A stretch of 64,000 nucleotides of DNA from Flavobacterium araucananum (GTDB lineage Bacteria; Bacteroidota; Bacteroidia; Flavobacteriales; Flavobacteriaceae), in assembly GCF_002222055.1 (NCBI RefSeq), contig NZ_MUGS01000035.1, forward strand, positions 51,207 through 115,206. The letters run 5' to 3'. The notes below the pieces were generated by a model. That model did no database searches. It saw only the letters and a list, made by a program, of their open reading frames with translations, and was not told where the DNA came from. Made by a program: the position numbers and the translations under genes. This document shows positions 53,189 through 61,375 of the stretch, one piece after another; the stretch's first letter is position 1, and every line of letters starts with the position of its first letter.

Positions 53189-54061
53189 ATGAAAAAGCAA
53201 ACAAGTTTTTCAACAAAAGGCAATGCCGTGAATATGGGATCTTTGCATATCAATAGAATGCTGCCAAACAGGTATGCGGACAAAGTTGGCCCATTTGTCT
53301 TCCTGGATTATTTATCACCTGCTATTAAGGAAACAGTAAATAAAACTGGAATGGGATCACATCCACATAGAGGGATTGCAACATTAACTTATATTCTTCA
53401 AGGGGAAGAAGAACATTTTGACAGTGCTGGAAATTATGCGAAAATCCATTCAGGTGGTATTCAATGGATGAAAGCCGGTACAGGCATAGTTCACGATGAG
53501 AATTTAAATTATGATTCTCAAACAGATAATAAGTTTATCCATGGTTTTCAATTTTGGATCAACCTTCCTGCAAAAAACAAAGCTGAAGAACCCCAGCATT
53601 TGGCTATACAGGCCAATGAAGTGCCCAAAAAAGCTTTACCTGATAATAGTGGGAACATAAAGGTTATTGTAGGGAATTATGAGGATCTGAGTTCAAAAAT
53701 CCCTAATTATTCCGAGCAGTTTCTGTACCACATCGAGCTTGAAGCAGGCAAGTCCTTTTCTATTAGTCTGGCGGATAAAATAGAGGCGGCGGCTTTTTTG
53801 ACCACACAGAATCTTATAGTAAATGATGCCGAGTTTCAAGCAGGAGAGTTCATTGAATTCAGTCGAAAAGCTGGAGAAATTGAACTAAAAAATACCTCAC
53901 ATGCCATTGTTGATGTATTATTATTTGGCGGTGAAGAGTATACAGAGAAAATAGTAGCAGAAGGCCCCTTTGTTATGAACAGTACAGAAGAGATCGTTCA
54001 GGCGTATCAGGACTTTTATGCCGGGAAATACGATAAAATTGATTTAAAAACTAAAAATTAA
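53189..54061 (+). CDS. Pirin-family protein (intact)
   Basis: A 290-residue bicupin. VGPFVFLDYL, GMGSHPHRGIATLTYIL (metal-binding His pair), GEEEHFDSAGN, and WMKAGTGIVHDE with the Glu ligand are all present, and the C-terminal cupin has a GGEEYTEKIVAEGPFVMNS end. Pirins bind iron; some oxidise quercetin or regulate metabolism. It follows doxX by 5 bases and is the intact counterpart of the deleted pirin at 44387. Confidence 0.92.
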   Translation: MKKQTSFSTKGNAVNMGSLHINRMLPNRYADKVGPFVFLDYLSPAIKETVNKTGMGSHPHRGIATLTYILQGEEEHFDSAGNYAKIHSGGIQWMKAGTGIVHDENLNYDSQTDNKFIHGFQFWINLPAKNKAEEPQHLAIQANEVPKKALPDNSGNIKVIVGNYEDLSSKIPNYSEQFLYHIELEAGKSFSISLADKIEAAAFLTTQNLIVNDAEFQAGEFIEFSRKAGEIELKNTSHAIVDVLLFGGEEYTEKIVAEGPFVMNSTEEIVQAYQDFYAGKYDKIDLKTKN

Positions 54062-54065
54062 AAAA

Positions 54066-54487
54066 GTGAAAATACTTGCATTTGCAGAGAGTAACAGCAG
54101 TTCTTCCATCAATAAAAAATTAATAACACACACGGCTTCCTTTTTTGAAAATCATTTAGTAGAAATTCTGGATCTCAATGATTACGAAATGCCGGTGTTC
54201 AGTACAGATAAGATAGCAAAAACCGGAATGCCACAGCTGGCTTTGGATTTTGCACAAAAAATAGACAGCAGTGATTTTCGGTCGCTTTTAAAAATATTTA
54301 CGATTGGATTTCAGTTCTTCCCCAGCGCAAGGCTTTTGGCAATAAACCCGTTTTTATTTTAGCTGCTTCACCGGGATCCAGAGGGGGAGCTACAGTATTG
54401 GAATTAGCAAAAAATACAATGCCGCATTTTGGCGGCAATTTTCAGAAGTTTGCCACTCTTGATCCTATTTTCAAAGGAAGAAGATAA
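54066..54487 (+). pseudogene. NADPH-dependent FMN reductase gene with deletion and frameshift
   Basis: A GTG start 4 bases after the pirin stop gives a normal N-terminus: KILAFAESNSSSSINKKL (P-loop for FMN), LDLNDYEMPVFSTD and IDSSDF. Then the frame changes. The second frame, from about 54292, reads FKNIYDWISVLP, GNKPVFILAASPGSRGGATVLE and ends at 54487. About 15 residues that usually carry the AEHNGSY-like flavin loop are gone, so the enzyme is not made. Confidence 0.85.
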
Positions 54488-54591
54488 TTAGTTGTAGGTC
54501 TCGGCTCATTTATACAATCATTCCCTTTATAATAAGTTTCAAGTGCAAAAATTCTATTTTAAACTTAAAATAATGAAAAATTTAAAATCAT

Positions 54592-56106
54592 CTAACTTTT
54601 AATAATACGCTTAATAATTTTATTTCCAGCAGTTGTTAGAATAAATATATAGATGCCTGATGGGAGATTTTCTAAGTTTAAGTTTTGTATCTGTCCATTT
54701 ACTGTTTTATCAATAATTAATTTACCTGACAGATCAAACAGCTGTATTACAGAACCTTTAGCCATTTCATTGTCTAATTCTATAGTAAGAGTATTTTTTA
54801 CCGGATTTGGATAGTAATTAAATGTAGAACCAGAATAAGCATCTACTATCGATTCTGTAACTATCTCTGTATTTGTTTTTTTACTGGTTGAATAATTACT
54901 CTCTGAATAACCCAAATCAGGATTACTACCAGAATAAGAAAGACTAACATTAGTTCCTTTATCAATCAAATCGCTTCCCTGAACTAATTTAAATGGTAAA
55001 TTATCAGGAAGATCTCCATTTGACTGTCGGGCTCCAATGGAAAGTGAAGTACTTGTACTTGTAAAATCAGATGTGTTTACTGTAACACTTAAATTCCACG
55101 AATTGTTTTGCTGCGTGGCATTTGAAATAGATATTGTCCCGGACAATGAAATATTATTCTTGAAAATATGTTTCTTTCCGGATTGCACCGGATTTCCAAA
55201 ACCAAAGTTGATGTTGTTTCCATAACCTGTACAATTATATACCGTTATACTTCCAGTGTTATTATTTTGATCAAATCCTTTTTTGGGATGACCAATCGCG
55301 ACACATCTGGTTAGTACATTATCTGCCGGAACGGAATTTCCTCCAACTTTAAAACCGTTTCCGTTTCCGGTAAATCCTCCATAATTCCACACATCTACTC
55401 CATTTCTGATTGCCCAGCAATTTTCGAAAGTTACTTTTTGCGTACTATCAAAACAATCGTATCCGTCATCTGAATTTTCCCAGGCACGGCAGTTGATAAA
55501 TTTATTTCCCGGTCCCTGTGTTTGTTTTGGTCCAAAACCATCAGCCATACTTCCCTTTTTTTTAGGATCGTAATTTCTGTACGCATCGCAGTTTCTTACC
55601 GTTGTATTTGAACCTCCTTCGTTAATCTCCAGACCAGTATTCCGATTGTTGTAAAAAGCACAATTTTCAAAAGTGGTATTAGAACCCTTTACATAAGCTC
55701 CCTGATAGCCTGCTCTTGTAATGGCAATTCCTTTAAAACTCCAATAAGAACCTGTGATGCTAAAACCATACGAATCCTGTACCCATTCCTGATCTGGAAA
55801 GGAAAAATCTATGATGGCTCTACCGTTGTTTACACATTCTACCTTAATAGGATTTGCAGAGGTCCCTGATTTTGTAAAAGAAATAGTGTTTTTAGCACCA
55901 GCAGTGTACGCAATTGCATAAGTTCCGGCTTGTAATAAGACAACATCGCCGGCAACGGCTTTACCGAGCGCGGTTTTAAAATTCATGGCGGTAGCGAAAC
56001 TTGAACCAGAATTGGAAGCATTACCGTTTGGTGTCACGTAATAAGTAGTTGCAGAAACTGATCCCGATACCAAAAGGAACAGTATTAAAAAGTATATTTT
56101 TTTCAT
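54592..56106 (-). CDS. PL9-like right-handed beta-helix pectate lyase with T9SS signal
   Basis: A 504-residue protein with a signal peptide (cut near SVSAT, residue 19). TTYYVTPNGNASNSG opens the beta-helix; runs such as GSNTTFENCAFYNNRNTGLEI and the calcium-site-like DDGYDCFDS and KGFDQNNNTG match the Pel9A/PL9 type. The last 75 residues (NYYPNPVKNTLTIE, LFDLSGKLI, LPSGIYIF, KRIIKS) form a type A T9SS sorting domain. It is likely secreted and acts on pectin-like polysaccharide; it could also be a non-catalytic helix. Confidence 0.85.
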   Translation of the reverse strand: MKKIYFLILFLLVSGSVSATTYYVTPNGNASNSGSSFATAMNFKTALGKAVAGDVVLLQAGTYAIAYTAGAKNTISFTKSGTSANPIKVECVNNGRAIIDFSFPDQEWVQDSYGFSITGSYWSFKGIAITRAGYQGAYVKGSNTTFENCAFYNNRNTGLEINEGGSNTTVRNCDAYRNYDPKKKGSMADGFGPKQTQGPGNKFINCRAWENSDDGYDCFDSTQKVTFENCWAIRNGVDVWNYGGFTGNGNGFKVGGNSVPADNVLTRCVAIGHPKKGFDQNNNTGSITVYNCTGYGNNINFGFGNPVQSGKKHIFKNNISLSGTISISNATQQNNSWNLSVTVNTSDFTSTSTSLSIGARQSNGDLPDNLPFKLVQGSDLIDKGTNVSLSYSGSNPDLGYSESNYSTSKKTNTEIVTESIVDAYSGSTFNYYPNPVKNTLTIELDNEMAKGSVIQLFDLSGKLIIDKTVNGQIQNLNLENLPSGIYIFILTTAGNKIIKRIIKS

Positions 56107-56431
56107 AAGTTTTGTGTTTATTTGAGCAACACAAGGTATCTCTGTTTTTTTATAAAAAGATTGAATTACTTCAATGGTTTTTGTGAAATTGTTTTTTTCT
56201 ATAATCTTGTTTTATGTGCTCTAATTCTGAAACTCACTGTCAGGTTACCAAACAAGAATTCGAGGTGCCTTGTTGAAGAAAAAAAAATTTCCGCTTTATC
56301 CAAGTCAATTGATAAGATACTCTAATAAATTAAAAAAATAAAAAATTGCTGTAAAAGAAAAAAACCTGTAAATCTCAAGATTTGCAGGTTTTACACAATT
56401 TTTTGTTTTCATTCATAAGATGCACTGTTGA
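56107..56431. other. 325-base gap with a terminator-like repeat
   Basis: No gene is recognised. A 67-codon plus-strand frame at 56122-56325 resembles nothing and is not called. The right half holds copy 2 of the 65-base repeat. Confidence 0.55.
56341..56404. repeat. 65-base terminator-like repeat, copy 2
   Basis: Nearly identical to 42176-42240. The palindrome core 56361-56392 carries two mismatching centre/arm bases relative to copy 1. It lies about 30-90 bases beyond the stop of the minus-strand 370-residue protein gene, with a T7 run on that strand, so it is probably its terminator. Confidence 0.75.
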
Positions 56432-57544
56432 TCAAATTATCGTATAAATTTTCATTTCTTTTGTATAATTTGTTCTGGCAGTACTACTATTTTGAAGGAC
56501 TTTATTCCCCCCATTGGCAATATCGAAAAAACCATTATCAACCCAATTATGAAAAGCCATCGGACTTTGGAAAATTGTATGTACATGATGTATTAACTCA
56601 TTATCGATGTAATAAGATACGGAATTTTTATCCATTGATATTTTATAAGAATGCCATTCTTCATCTAAAGAAAATGGAATTTTATATATATCTATAGTTG
56701 CACCATTTAATGTCCAAATTTGGAATTGTTTTTCTTTAGTTGATTGATTCTGTTGCTGTATAAACCAAGCTACTTTCATTCCCACTATAGGTAGAGCATC
56801 TGTATTCCAGAATCCCCATCCTCTAGATCCACCTTCTAAGTTTTCAACTTTTATTTGAGCTTCAAAAACAACTTTATGGGAAGCCGCAAAAGGTATATTC
56901 ATAAAAAGGTCGGTTATATAATTTTGCAGTTCATTTTCGTTAATAATTTTCTCAGCCGGAATAGGAGTCGCGATCACACATTTGGGCGAAATATTGGTGT
57001 AAGGATTGTTATATATTTCAGCATTAGAATATATAGATTCAGAAGCATTCGGGATAGTATTTTCAAGATAATTATTATCTGTATTGAACGTATGTAAACC
57101 ATTGGTATCCGAACGTAAAAACCAAAAATTCTGCTCAGGATTAAAAATAGAATAAGAAGCTGATGTCTGTATATAATCCTGACTTTTTCTAAAATCACCA
57201 ATAAGAACTAAAATATAGTTCCTGATTGTATTTATAACATTACCTATCTTATCTCCATCTGCGTATAATAAAGCATTCAGAATAAGATTCAGTGCATTCC
57301 CTATAAGTTCTACGATATGGGTATAATACTCTGTATTTACCTCAATCTTTGAGTTTATAATAGATACAAGATTTTTATTGTCTGATGTTTTTAGTGCTTT
57401 AATATCAGTGATTAAGCTGTCTTTATTTTGTATTGCAGCTAGAACTGTTTGGGTAATTAATTGATATTCGTTTGATGAATTTTTGGATGTTACTAATAGA
57501 ATCAAATTTTCAATAATCTGATTTACATTGTTTTCTTTGTTCAT
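56432..57544 (-). CDS. Unrecognised protein with helical N-terminus and ConA/LamG-like C-terminus
   Basis: A 370-residue protein without a signal peptide. I do not recognise the family. Residues 1-125 are predicted helical, with many Ile and Asn (IIENLILLVTS, LIGNALNLILNALL). After a polar linker, residues 222-370 look like a jelly roll: KVVFEAQIKVE, GGSRGWGFWN, KVAWFIQQ, EEWHSYKIS, SVSYYIDNELIHH and PMAFHNWVDN. That order is seen in LamG or family-16-like carbohydrate-binding folds. The body is AT-rich. It has its own repeat-type terminator and lies between the pectate-lyase-like gene and integration scars. Confidence 0.6.
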   Translation of the reverse strand: MNKENNVNQIIENLILLVTSKNSSNEYQLITQTVLAAIQNKDSLITDIKALKTSDNKNLVSIINSKIEVNTEYYTHIVELIGNALNLILNALLYADGDKIGNVINTIRNYILVLIGDFRKSQDYIQTSASYSIFNPEQNFWFLRSDTNGLHTFNTDNNYLENTIPNASESIYSNAEIYNNPYTNISPKCVIATPIPAEKIINENELQNYITDLFMNIPFAASHKVVFEAQIKVENLEGGSRGWGFWNTDALPIVGMKVAWFIQQQNQSTKEKQFQIWTLNGATIDIYKIPFSLDEEWHSYKISMDKNSVSYYIDNELIHHVHTIFQSPMAFHNWVDNGFFDIANGGNKVLQNSSTARTNYTKEMKIYTII

Positions 57545-57800
57545 AGTTTTTATTTTATGGTTATTTTTAGTTTTTTTAATAGGGCAAAAAATTCCAATGG
57601 ATTTGATTCACAAAGTTCCATAAGTCATAACCGAAAACGAAGCTTAAGGGATTTTTGTAAGCAGGTCGAGGCCTAGTTCAACACCTGATCTATTATATTG
57701 GGGCATTGATACGAAATTTACACCTTGGCGAAGCTTTTTATATTATTATACAATTTACTAAAAAGTTTTATTAAATAAATAATTATTTTTTTGAATTATG
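57545..57800. other. 256-base gap beside the integrase scrap
   Basis: AT-rich, with no open frame, RNA gene or clear hairpin. It presumably carries the promoter of the 370-residue protein gene. Confidence 0.45.
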
Positions 57801-58034
57801 CTACTCAGGCATGATCCATAAGGTACCAAGAAAGAAGTTTAAAGATTTTGCATCTTCTTTAGATCCGACTGCTCTTTCTGTTTTTTGATGCCGCCTTAAA
57901 TACTCCCATTTGCGTTTGGTGAATGCTTCCTTTGTAATTCCGTCTACAGTAATTCTAAAGTACACGGTGCTAATTTTTCTGTCATTGCTGGTTATTTTCA
58001 TAAAGAAAACTAACCCAAAACTGTTCTCTAACAT
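57801..58034 (-). pseudogene. N-terminal fragment of a Bacteroidota tyrosine recombinase (integrase)
   Basis: 77 codons from the ATG at 58034 read MLENSFGLVFFMK, YFRITVDGITKEAFTKRKWE and AVGSKEDAKSLNFFLGTL. This is the Arm-DNA-binding start of Flavobacterium-type site-specific integrases (usual form YLRITVDGxxxEISTKRKW, then GTKEDAKxLN). It stops at a TAG after about 70 homologous residues. The core-binding and catalytic domains are missing, so this is a relic of an integrative element. Confidence 0.82.
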
Positions 58035-58060
58035 AATTCAGTTTTTCTTGGCGGACAAAA

Positions 58061-58078
58061 GTGTCCCGATTCTGTCAC
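58061..58078. repeat. Copy 3 of the GTGyCmCGAT...CAC repeat
   Basis: GTGTCCCGATTCTGTCAC lies 26 bases upstream of the integrase-fragment start (minus strand) and 5 bases from the Old Yellow Enzyme fragment. It marks the exact junction between the two. Confidence 0.55.
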
Positions 58079-58083
58079 AAAAT

Positions 58084-58653
58084 ATGTCACCAAATCTGAA
58101 CGATCGTACAGATAAATATGGAGGAAATTTGGAGAATCGTGCCCGTTTTACCCTTGAAGTTATTGAAGGAATTCGTAAAGCCTGTGGTGTCGATTTCCAA
58201 ATTGGCTGGCGATTGTCTATTGAACGTTACGGACTGCTTTTGGAAGAATTACGAGAAGTTACAGCTGATATTTTTGATCGCGAATTAATTGATTATTTAG
58301 ATTTGGCTCTTTGGGATTCAGCACAATTAGTTCGCGAAGGAACATTTAAAGGAAAAGCCATGCTTAGTGTTTTTACAGAGCTTCCTCGTAAAGGAGTACG
58401 TCTTGGCGCAGCAGGAAAAATAATGAGCGCACAGCGTGCCGGAGAACTTCTGGACGAGGGTTGCGATTTTGTCCTTATTGCGCGTGCTGCAATTTTGCAG
58501 CGTGATTTTCCTCTTCAGGTAAAAACAAACCCCATGTACAATAGCCCCGGGCTGCCTGTAATGGCAGATTATCTCAGACAAGGAGGATTAAGCGAACGTT
58601 TTATTGAGACGATGCGCGGATGGCAGACTTTTGTAAAGGCAGGTTCTTTATAA
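58084..58653 (+). pseudogene. C-terminal half of an Old Yellow Enzyme-family gene
   Basis: From the ATG at 58084 the frame reads SPNLNDRTDKYGGNLENRARF (in part), LEVIEGIRKACGVDFQIGWRLS, GAAGKIMSAQRAGELLDEGCDFVLIARAAI and ends normally at 58653. This is about half of an NADH:flavin oxidoreductase barrel. The FMN-binding N-terminal half is absent, cut at the integrase-flank repeat. A short internal product could be made, but an active enzyme is unlikely. Confidence 0.85.
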
Positions 58654-58678
58654 ATACATTCAATATCTAAAAAGTAAG

Positions 58679-58693
58679 CCGCTGATTAAGCGG
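58679..58693 (+). terminator. Weak terminator after the broken OYE gene
   Basis: A 5-bp CCGCT/AGCGG stem with a 5-base loop followed by TTTGTTTT, 25 bases after the stop. Confidence 0.5.
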
Positions 58694-58863
58694 TTTGTTT
58701 TGGTGAAATTTTAAATATTAGACTTTTATCTGGTTTTAAAAGCAATAAGTTTTTAAATTATTTGGAAGTTATAACTGTTTAGAAAATATTTTATTTAATA
58801 AGTTGGAATTGACTGATCTAAATCATTGGTCGAAGGAGGATGGAATTACTATAATTAAAAAAA

Positions 58864-58922
58864 GGAGTAAACTAATAACTAAATAAAAGCTAAAAAGCTC
58901 TTAGTGGCGTTCAGTTTACTCC
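58864..58922 (-). terminator. Terminator of the SDR-CMD-ADH-cupin operon
   Basis: GGAGTAAACT (58864-58873) and AGTTTACTCC (58913-58922) pair perfectly around a 39-base loop that has its own AAGCT/AGCTT-like stem. On the minus strand a T7 run follows (58863-58857). Confidence 0.7.
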
Positions 58923-58954
58923 TGATTTTCAGGGTTAAATTTTGATATTTATTA

Positions 58955-59368
58955 TTATGATTTAAACGAGTTGTACTGTTCATCGGTAACAGGTTCAAGC
59001 CAGTCTACAACACCTTTTTCAGTATTTATACTTACAGCATAATGAGCAAATCTGCCGTTTGGTGTTGCTCCGTGCCAGTGTTTAATACCAGGAAGTACAT
59101 TTATTACATCGCCCACTTTTATTTGTCGAATAGGCAAACCTTCTTCCTGATAATAGCCTATACCTTCAGTAACAATTAGTATTTGATTGCTTGGGTGAGT
59201 ATGCCAGTTGTTTCTGCAATTTGGTTCGAATAGTACTTCGCCTATTGCGCAGTTTGTAATTTCATCGGGTGTAACCCTCATTTTTAACCAGGCAGTCCCT
59301 GTAAAATAATCTGCTGCAACAGGACCAAATCCTTCTGGTGCTGTATTTTGTTGTTCTTTATTATTCAT
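58955..59368 (-). CDS. Cupin-domain protein
   Basis: A 137-residue single cupin. NNWHTHPSNQILIVTEGIGYYQEEG (in part) gives the two metal-binding His and a Gln/Glu position; VGDVINVLPGIKHWHGA gives the second motif with His. Similar cupins accompany carboxymuconolactone decarboxylase genes and may bind or transform small carbonyl compounds. It is the last gene of the four-gene operon, 13 bases after the alcohol dehydrogenase. Confidence 0.88.
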   Translation of the reverse strand: MNNKEQQNTAPEGFGPVAADYFTGTAWLKMRVTPDEITNCAIGEVLFEPNCRNNWHTHPSNQILIVTEGIGYYQEEGLPIRQIKVGDVINVLPGIKHWHGATPNGRFAHYAVSINTEKGVVDWLEPVTDEQYNSFKS

Positions 59369-59381
59369 AGCTTTTTTTGTT

Positions 59382-60566
59382 TTAAAGTGTTGCTATATCA
59401 ATTACATAACGGTATCGGGCTTCTTTATTTAGGACTTTATCCCATGCATCATTAATTTCTGATGCTTTGATTATTTCAATTTGTGGATATATCTTATTTT
59501 GTGCACAATGGTTCATTACTTCTTGCGTCTCTGGAATACCGCCAATTAAGGAAGCATTAAAATTGACCCGGCTAAAAAAGAACTTCGCATTATCTATTTT
59601 AAATTCGCCATTTATAGGCTGTCCAACTTGGGTAAAACTGCCATAAGGCTTAACACATTCCGCATAATTTGAAAGTTCATAAGCATAAGGAATAGTCGAT
59701 ATCATGTAATCAAGTTTCCCTTTATAAGGTTTTAGTTTGTCAATTGAATCTACTACAATAACTTCTTTAGCACCAAAATTTAAAATATCCTGACGTTTAC
59801 TTTCACTGGTGGTAAAGGCATATACCTGAGCACCTTTAGCGACAGCAAGTTTTACTGCGAGATGTCCTAATCCTCCAATTCCTGCTACACCGACTTTATC
59901 TCCTTTACGGAAATTTGCTTTCATAAGCGGCGAGTAAGTGGTTATACCTGCACAAAGCAAAGGTGCCGCATTTTGAAGGCTGATACTTTCAGGAATTTTA
60001 ATGGCAAAATGTTCCTTAACCACAATATTATTGGCATAACCTCCTTGTGTAATTCCTGACGGAGATGTTTTATCCGGCGCTCCGTATGTTCCCACCATTC
60101 CCGTAGTTTCACAATGGTGCTCTTCGCCATTTTTACAGCTAATGCATTCCATGCAGCTATCAACCATACAGCCTACACCGGCTTTATCTCCAACTTTAAA
60201 TTGCGTTACATTTTTACCAATAGCAGCTACAATTCCGGCAATTTCATGCCCGGGAACTTGCGGATAAACCTGTTTGCCCCAATGTCCTCTTATGGTATGA
60301 ATATCCGAATGGCAGATTCCTGAAAATTTTATCTCGATAAGAATATCATTATCTCCAACCGTGCGGCGTTCAAAATCCCATGCTGTTAATTTACTGGTTG
60401 TATCATGACCTGCAAATCCTTTTGTTTTTATATTCTGGCTCATAAATTCTGTTTTATTTGTTTGAGAAAAAAGCTGTAACGGACCTACAAGTAATAAACC
60501 TGCGCCAGCAGCAGAAGTCTGTTTTATAAATACTCTTCTTGAGGGATTATTATTATTTTTCTCCAT
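59382..60566 (-). CDS. TAT-exported zinc-dependent alcohol dehydrogenase (YahK/CAD-like)
   Basis: About 394 residues from the ATG at 60566; a TTG at 60581 would add five. SRRVFIKQTSAAGAG is a twin-arginine signal, unusual for this family, so the folded enzyme may be exported to the periplasm. The catalytic zinc site shows GICHSDIH and GHE; the structural zinc loop has four Cys (GCMVDSCMECISC, HHC). GIGGLGHLAVK binds NADP(H). It reduces aldehydes or oxidises alcohols of unknown identity. Confidence 0.9.
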   Translation of the reverse strand: MEKNNNNPSRRVFIKQTSAAGAGLLLVGPLQLFSQTNKTEFMSQNIKTKGFAGHDTTSKLTAWDFERRTVGDNDILIEIKFSGICHSDIHTIRGHWGKQVYPQVPGHEIAGIVAAIGKNVTQFKVGDKAGVGCMVDSCMECISCKNGEEHHCETTGMVGTYGAPDKTSPSGITQGGYANNIVVKEHFAIKIPESISLQNAAPLLCAGITTYSPLMKANFRKGDKVGVAGIGGLGHLAVKLAVAKGAQVYAFTTSESKRQDILNFGAKEVIVVDSIDKLKPYKGKLDYMISTIPYAYELSNYAECVKPYGSFTQVGQPINGEFKIDNAKFFFSRVNFNASLIGGIPETQEVMNHCAQNKIYPQIEIIKASEINDAWDKVLNKEARYRYVIDIATL

Positions 60567-60645
60567 ACGATTTTTTTTCAATTAGTTTAGGTTTAATCTC
60601 TACAGCAATAGGGTATACCGCTATAATTTATAAGATTTAACTATT

Positions 60646-61368
60646 TTAATGTACCACTTTTGATAATGCCAAGCGGGCAATATCTCCTTGTTTTTTTGAA
60701 ATTATCTCATCAATAATTGTGAAGGCTTCTAATAATTGCATTTCGGTGATGCCCGTATTCATTGCTATGCCTATATGTGCTTGCAATTGAGGCTCAACAC
60801 CGGTCATAGCAGCCAATGCTGCAACTGTAATAAGTTCCCGCTGCTGATAATTAAGAACATCCCGGCTAAAAATATCGGCAAATAAATGCTCCTTTAAAAA
60901 AACATCAATAGCAGGTGCAAAAGCGTTAGCTCCAGAAAGTGCTGTTTCTTCTCTGCCTGTTAATTTTTGCAAAGTGTTTTTTCCCGTTTGGTATTTTTGG
61001 TTGTCAACAATAGGCGTTGCTTCTTTACCCGGAATATCTTTTTTGTCGTTTGCTTTTCGTTCATCAGCGACAGTCATAAAGGTGTTGATGGCATTTAAGC
61101 TTCTTGGAAAACCACAATAGGCGTAAAGCTGTACCAACTCATCTTTAATCTCATTAATAGTTAATCCGGCATCAAGACCAGAATTTAATTCAGTTTTTAA
61201 TTGCTCAATATTTCCCGTAGCAGTTAATGCCGATATACTGATGATGCTTTGTTGTTTAGCATCTAAATTTTGATTGTTGTCCATTTTATTCTGCGCCCAG
61301 CCATTCAGTTGAAAAAAAACAACTACGGCCAGAGTTTTGAGTATTCTTTTTATAAGATGTTTTTTCAT
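60646..61368 (-). CDS. Exported carboxymuconolactone decarboxylase-family protein
   Basis: A 240-residue protein with a signal peptide (cut near GWAQ, residue 25). It has two CMD-type helical repeats: LDAKQQSIISISALTATGNIEQLKTEL with AYCGFPRSLNAINTF, and LNYQQRELITVAALAAMTGVEPQLQAHI with LLEAFTIID (both shown in part). The first repeat keeps YCGFPR, with a lone Cys rather than the CxxC of AhpD. Its role may be peroxide, lactone or aldehyde related. It is 7 bases after the SDR gene. Confidence 0.88.
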   Translation of the reverse strand: MKKHLIKRILKTLAVVVFFQLNGWAQNKMDNNQNLDAKQQSIISISALTATGNIEQLKTELNSGLDAGLTINEIKDELVQLYAYCGFPRSLNAINTFMTVADERKANDKKDIPGKEATPIVDNQKYQTGKNTLQKLTGREETALSGANAFAPAIDVFLKEHLFADIFSRDVLNYQQRELITVAALAAMTGVEPQLQAHIGIAMNTGITEMQLLEAFTIIDEIISKKQGDIARLALSKVVH

Positions 61369-61375
61369 AGCATTA

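Larger units (their letters stand above)
58654..58954. other. 301-base convergent gap with two terminators
   Basis: Between the broken OYE gene (plus) and the cupin gene (minus). It holds a small hairpin at 58679-58693 for the plus strand and a long one at 58864-58922 for the minus strand. Nothing else is recognised. Confidence 0.6.
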
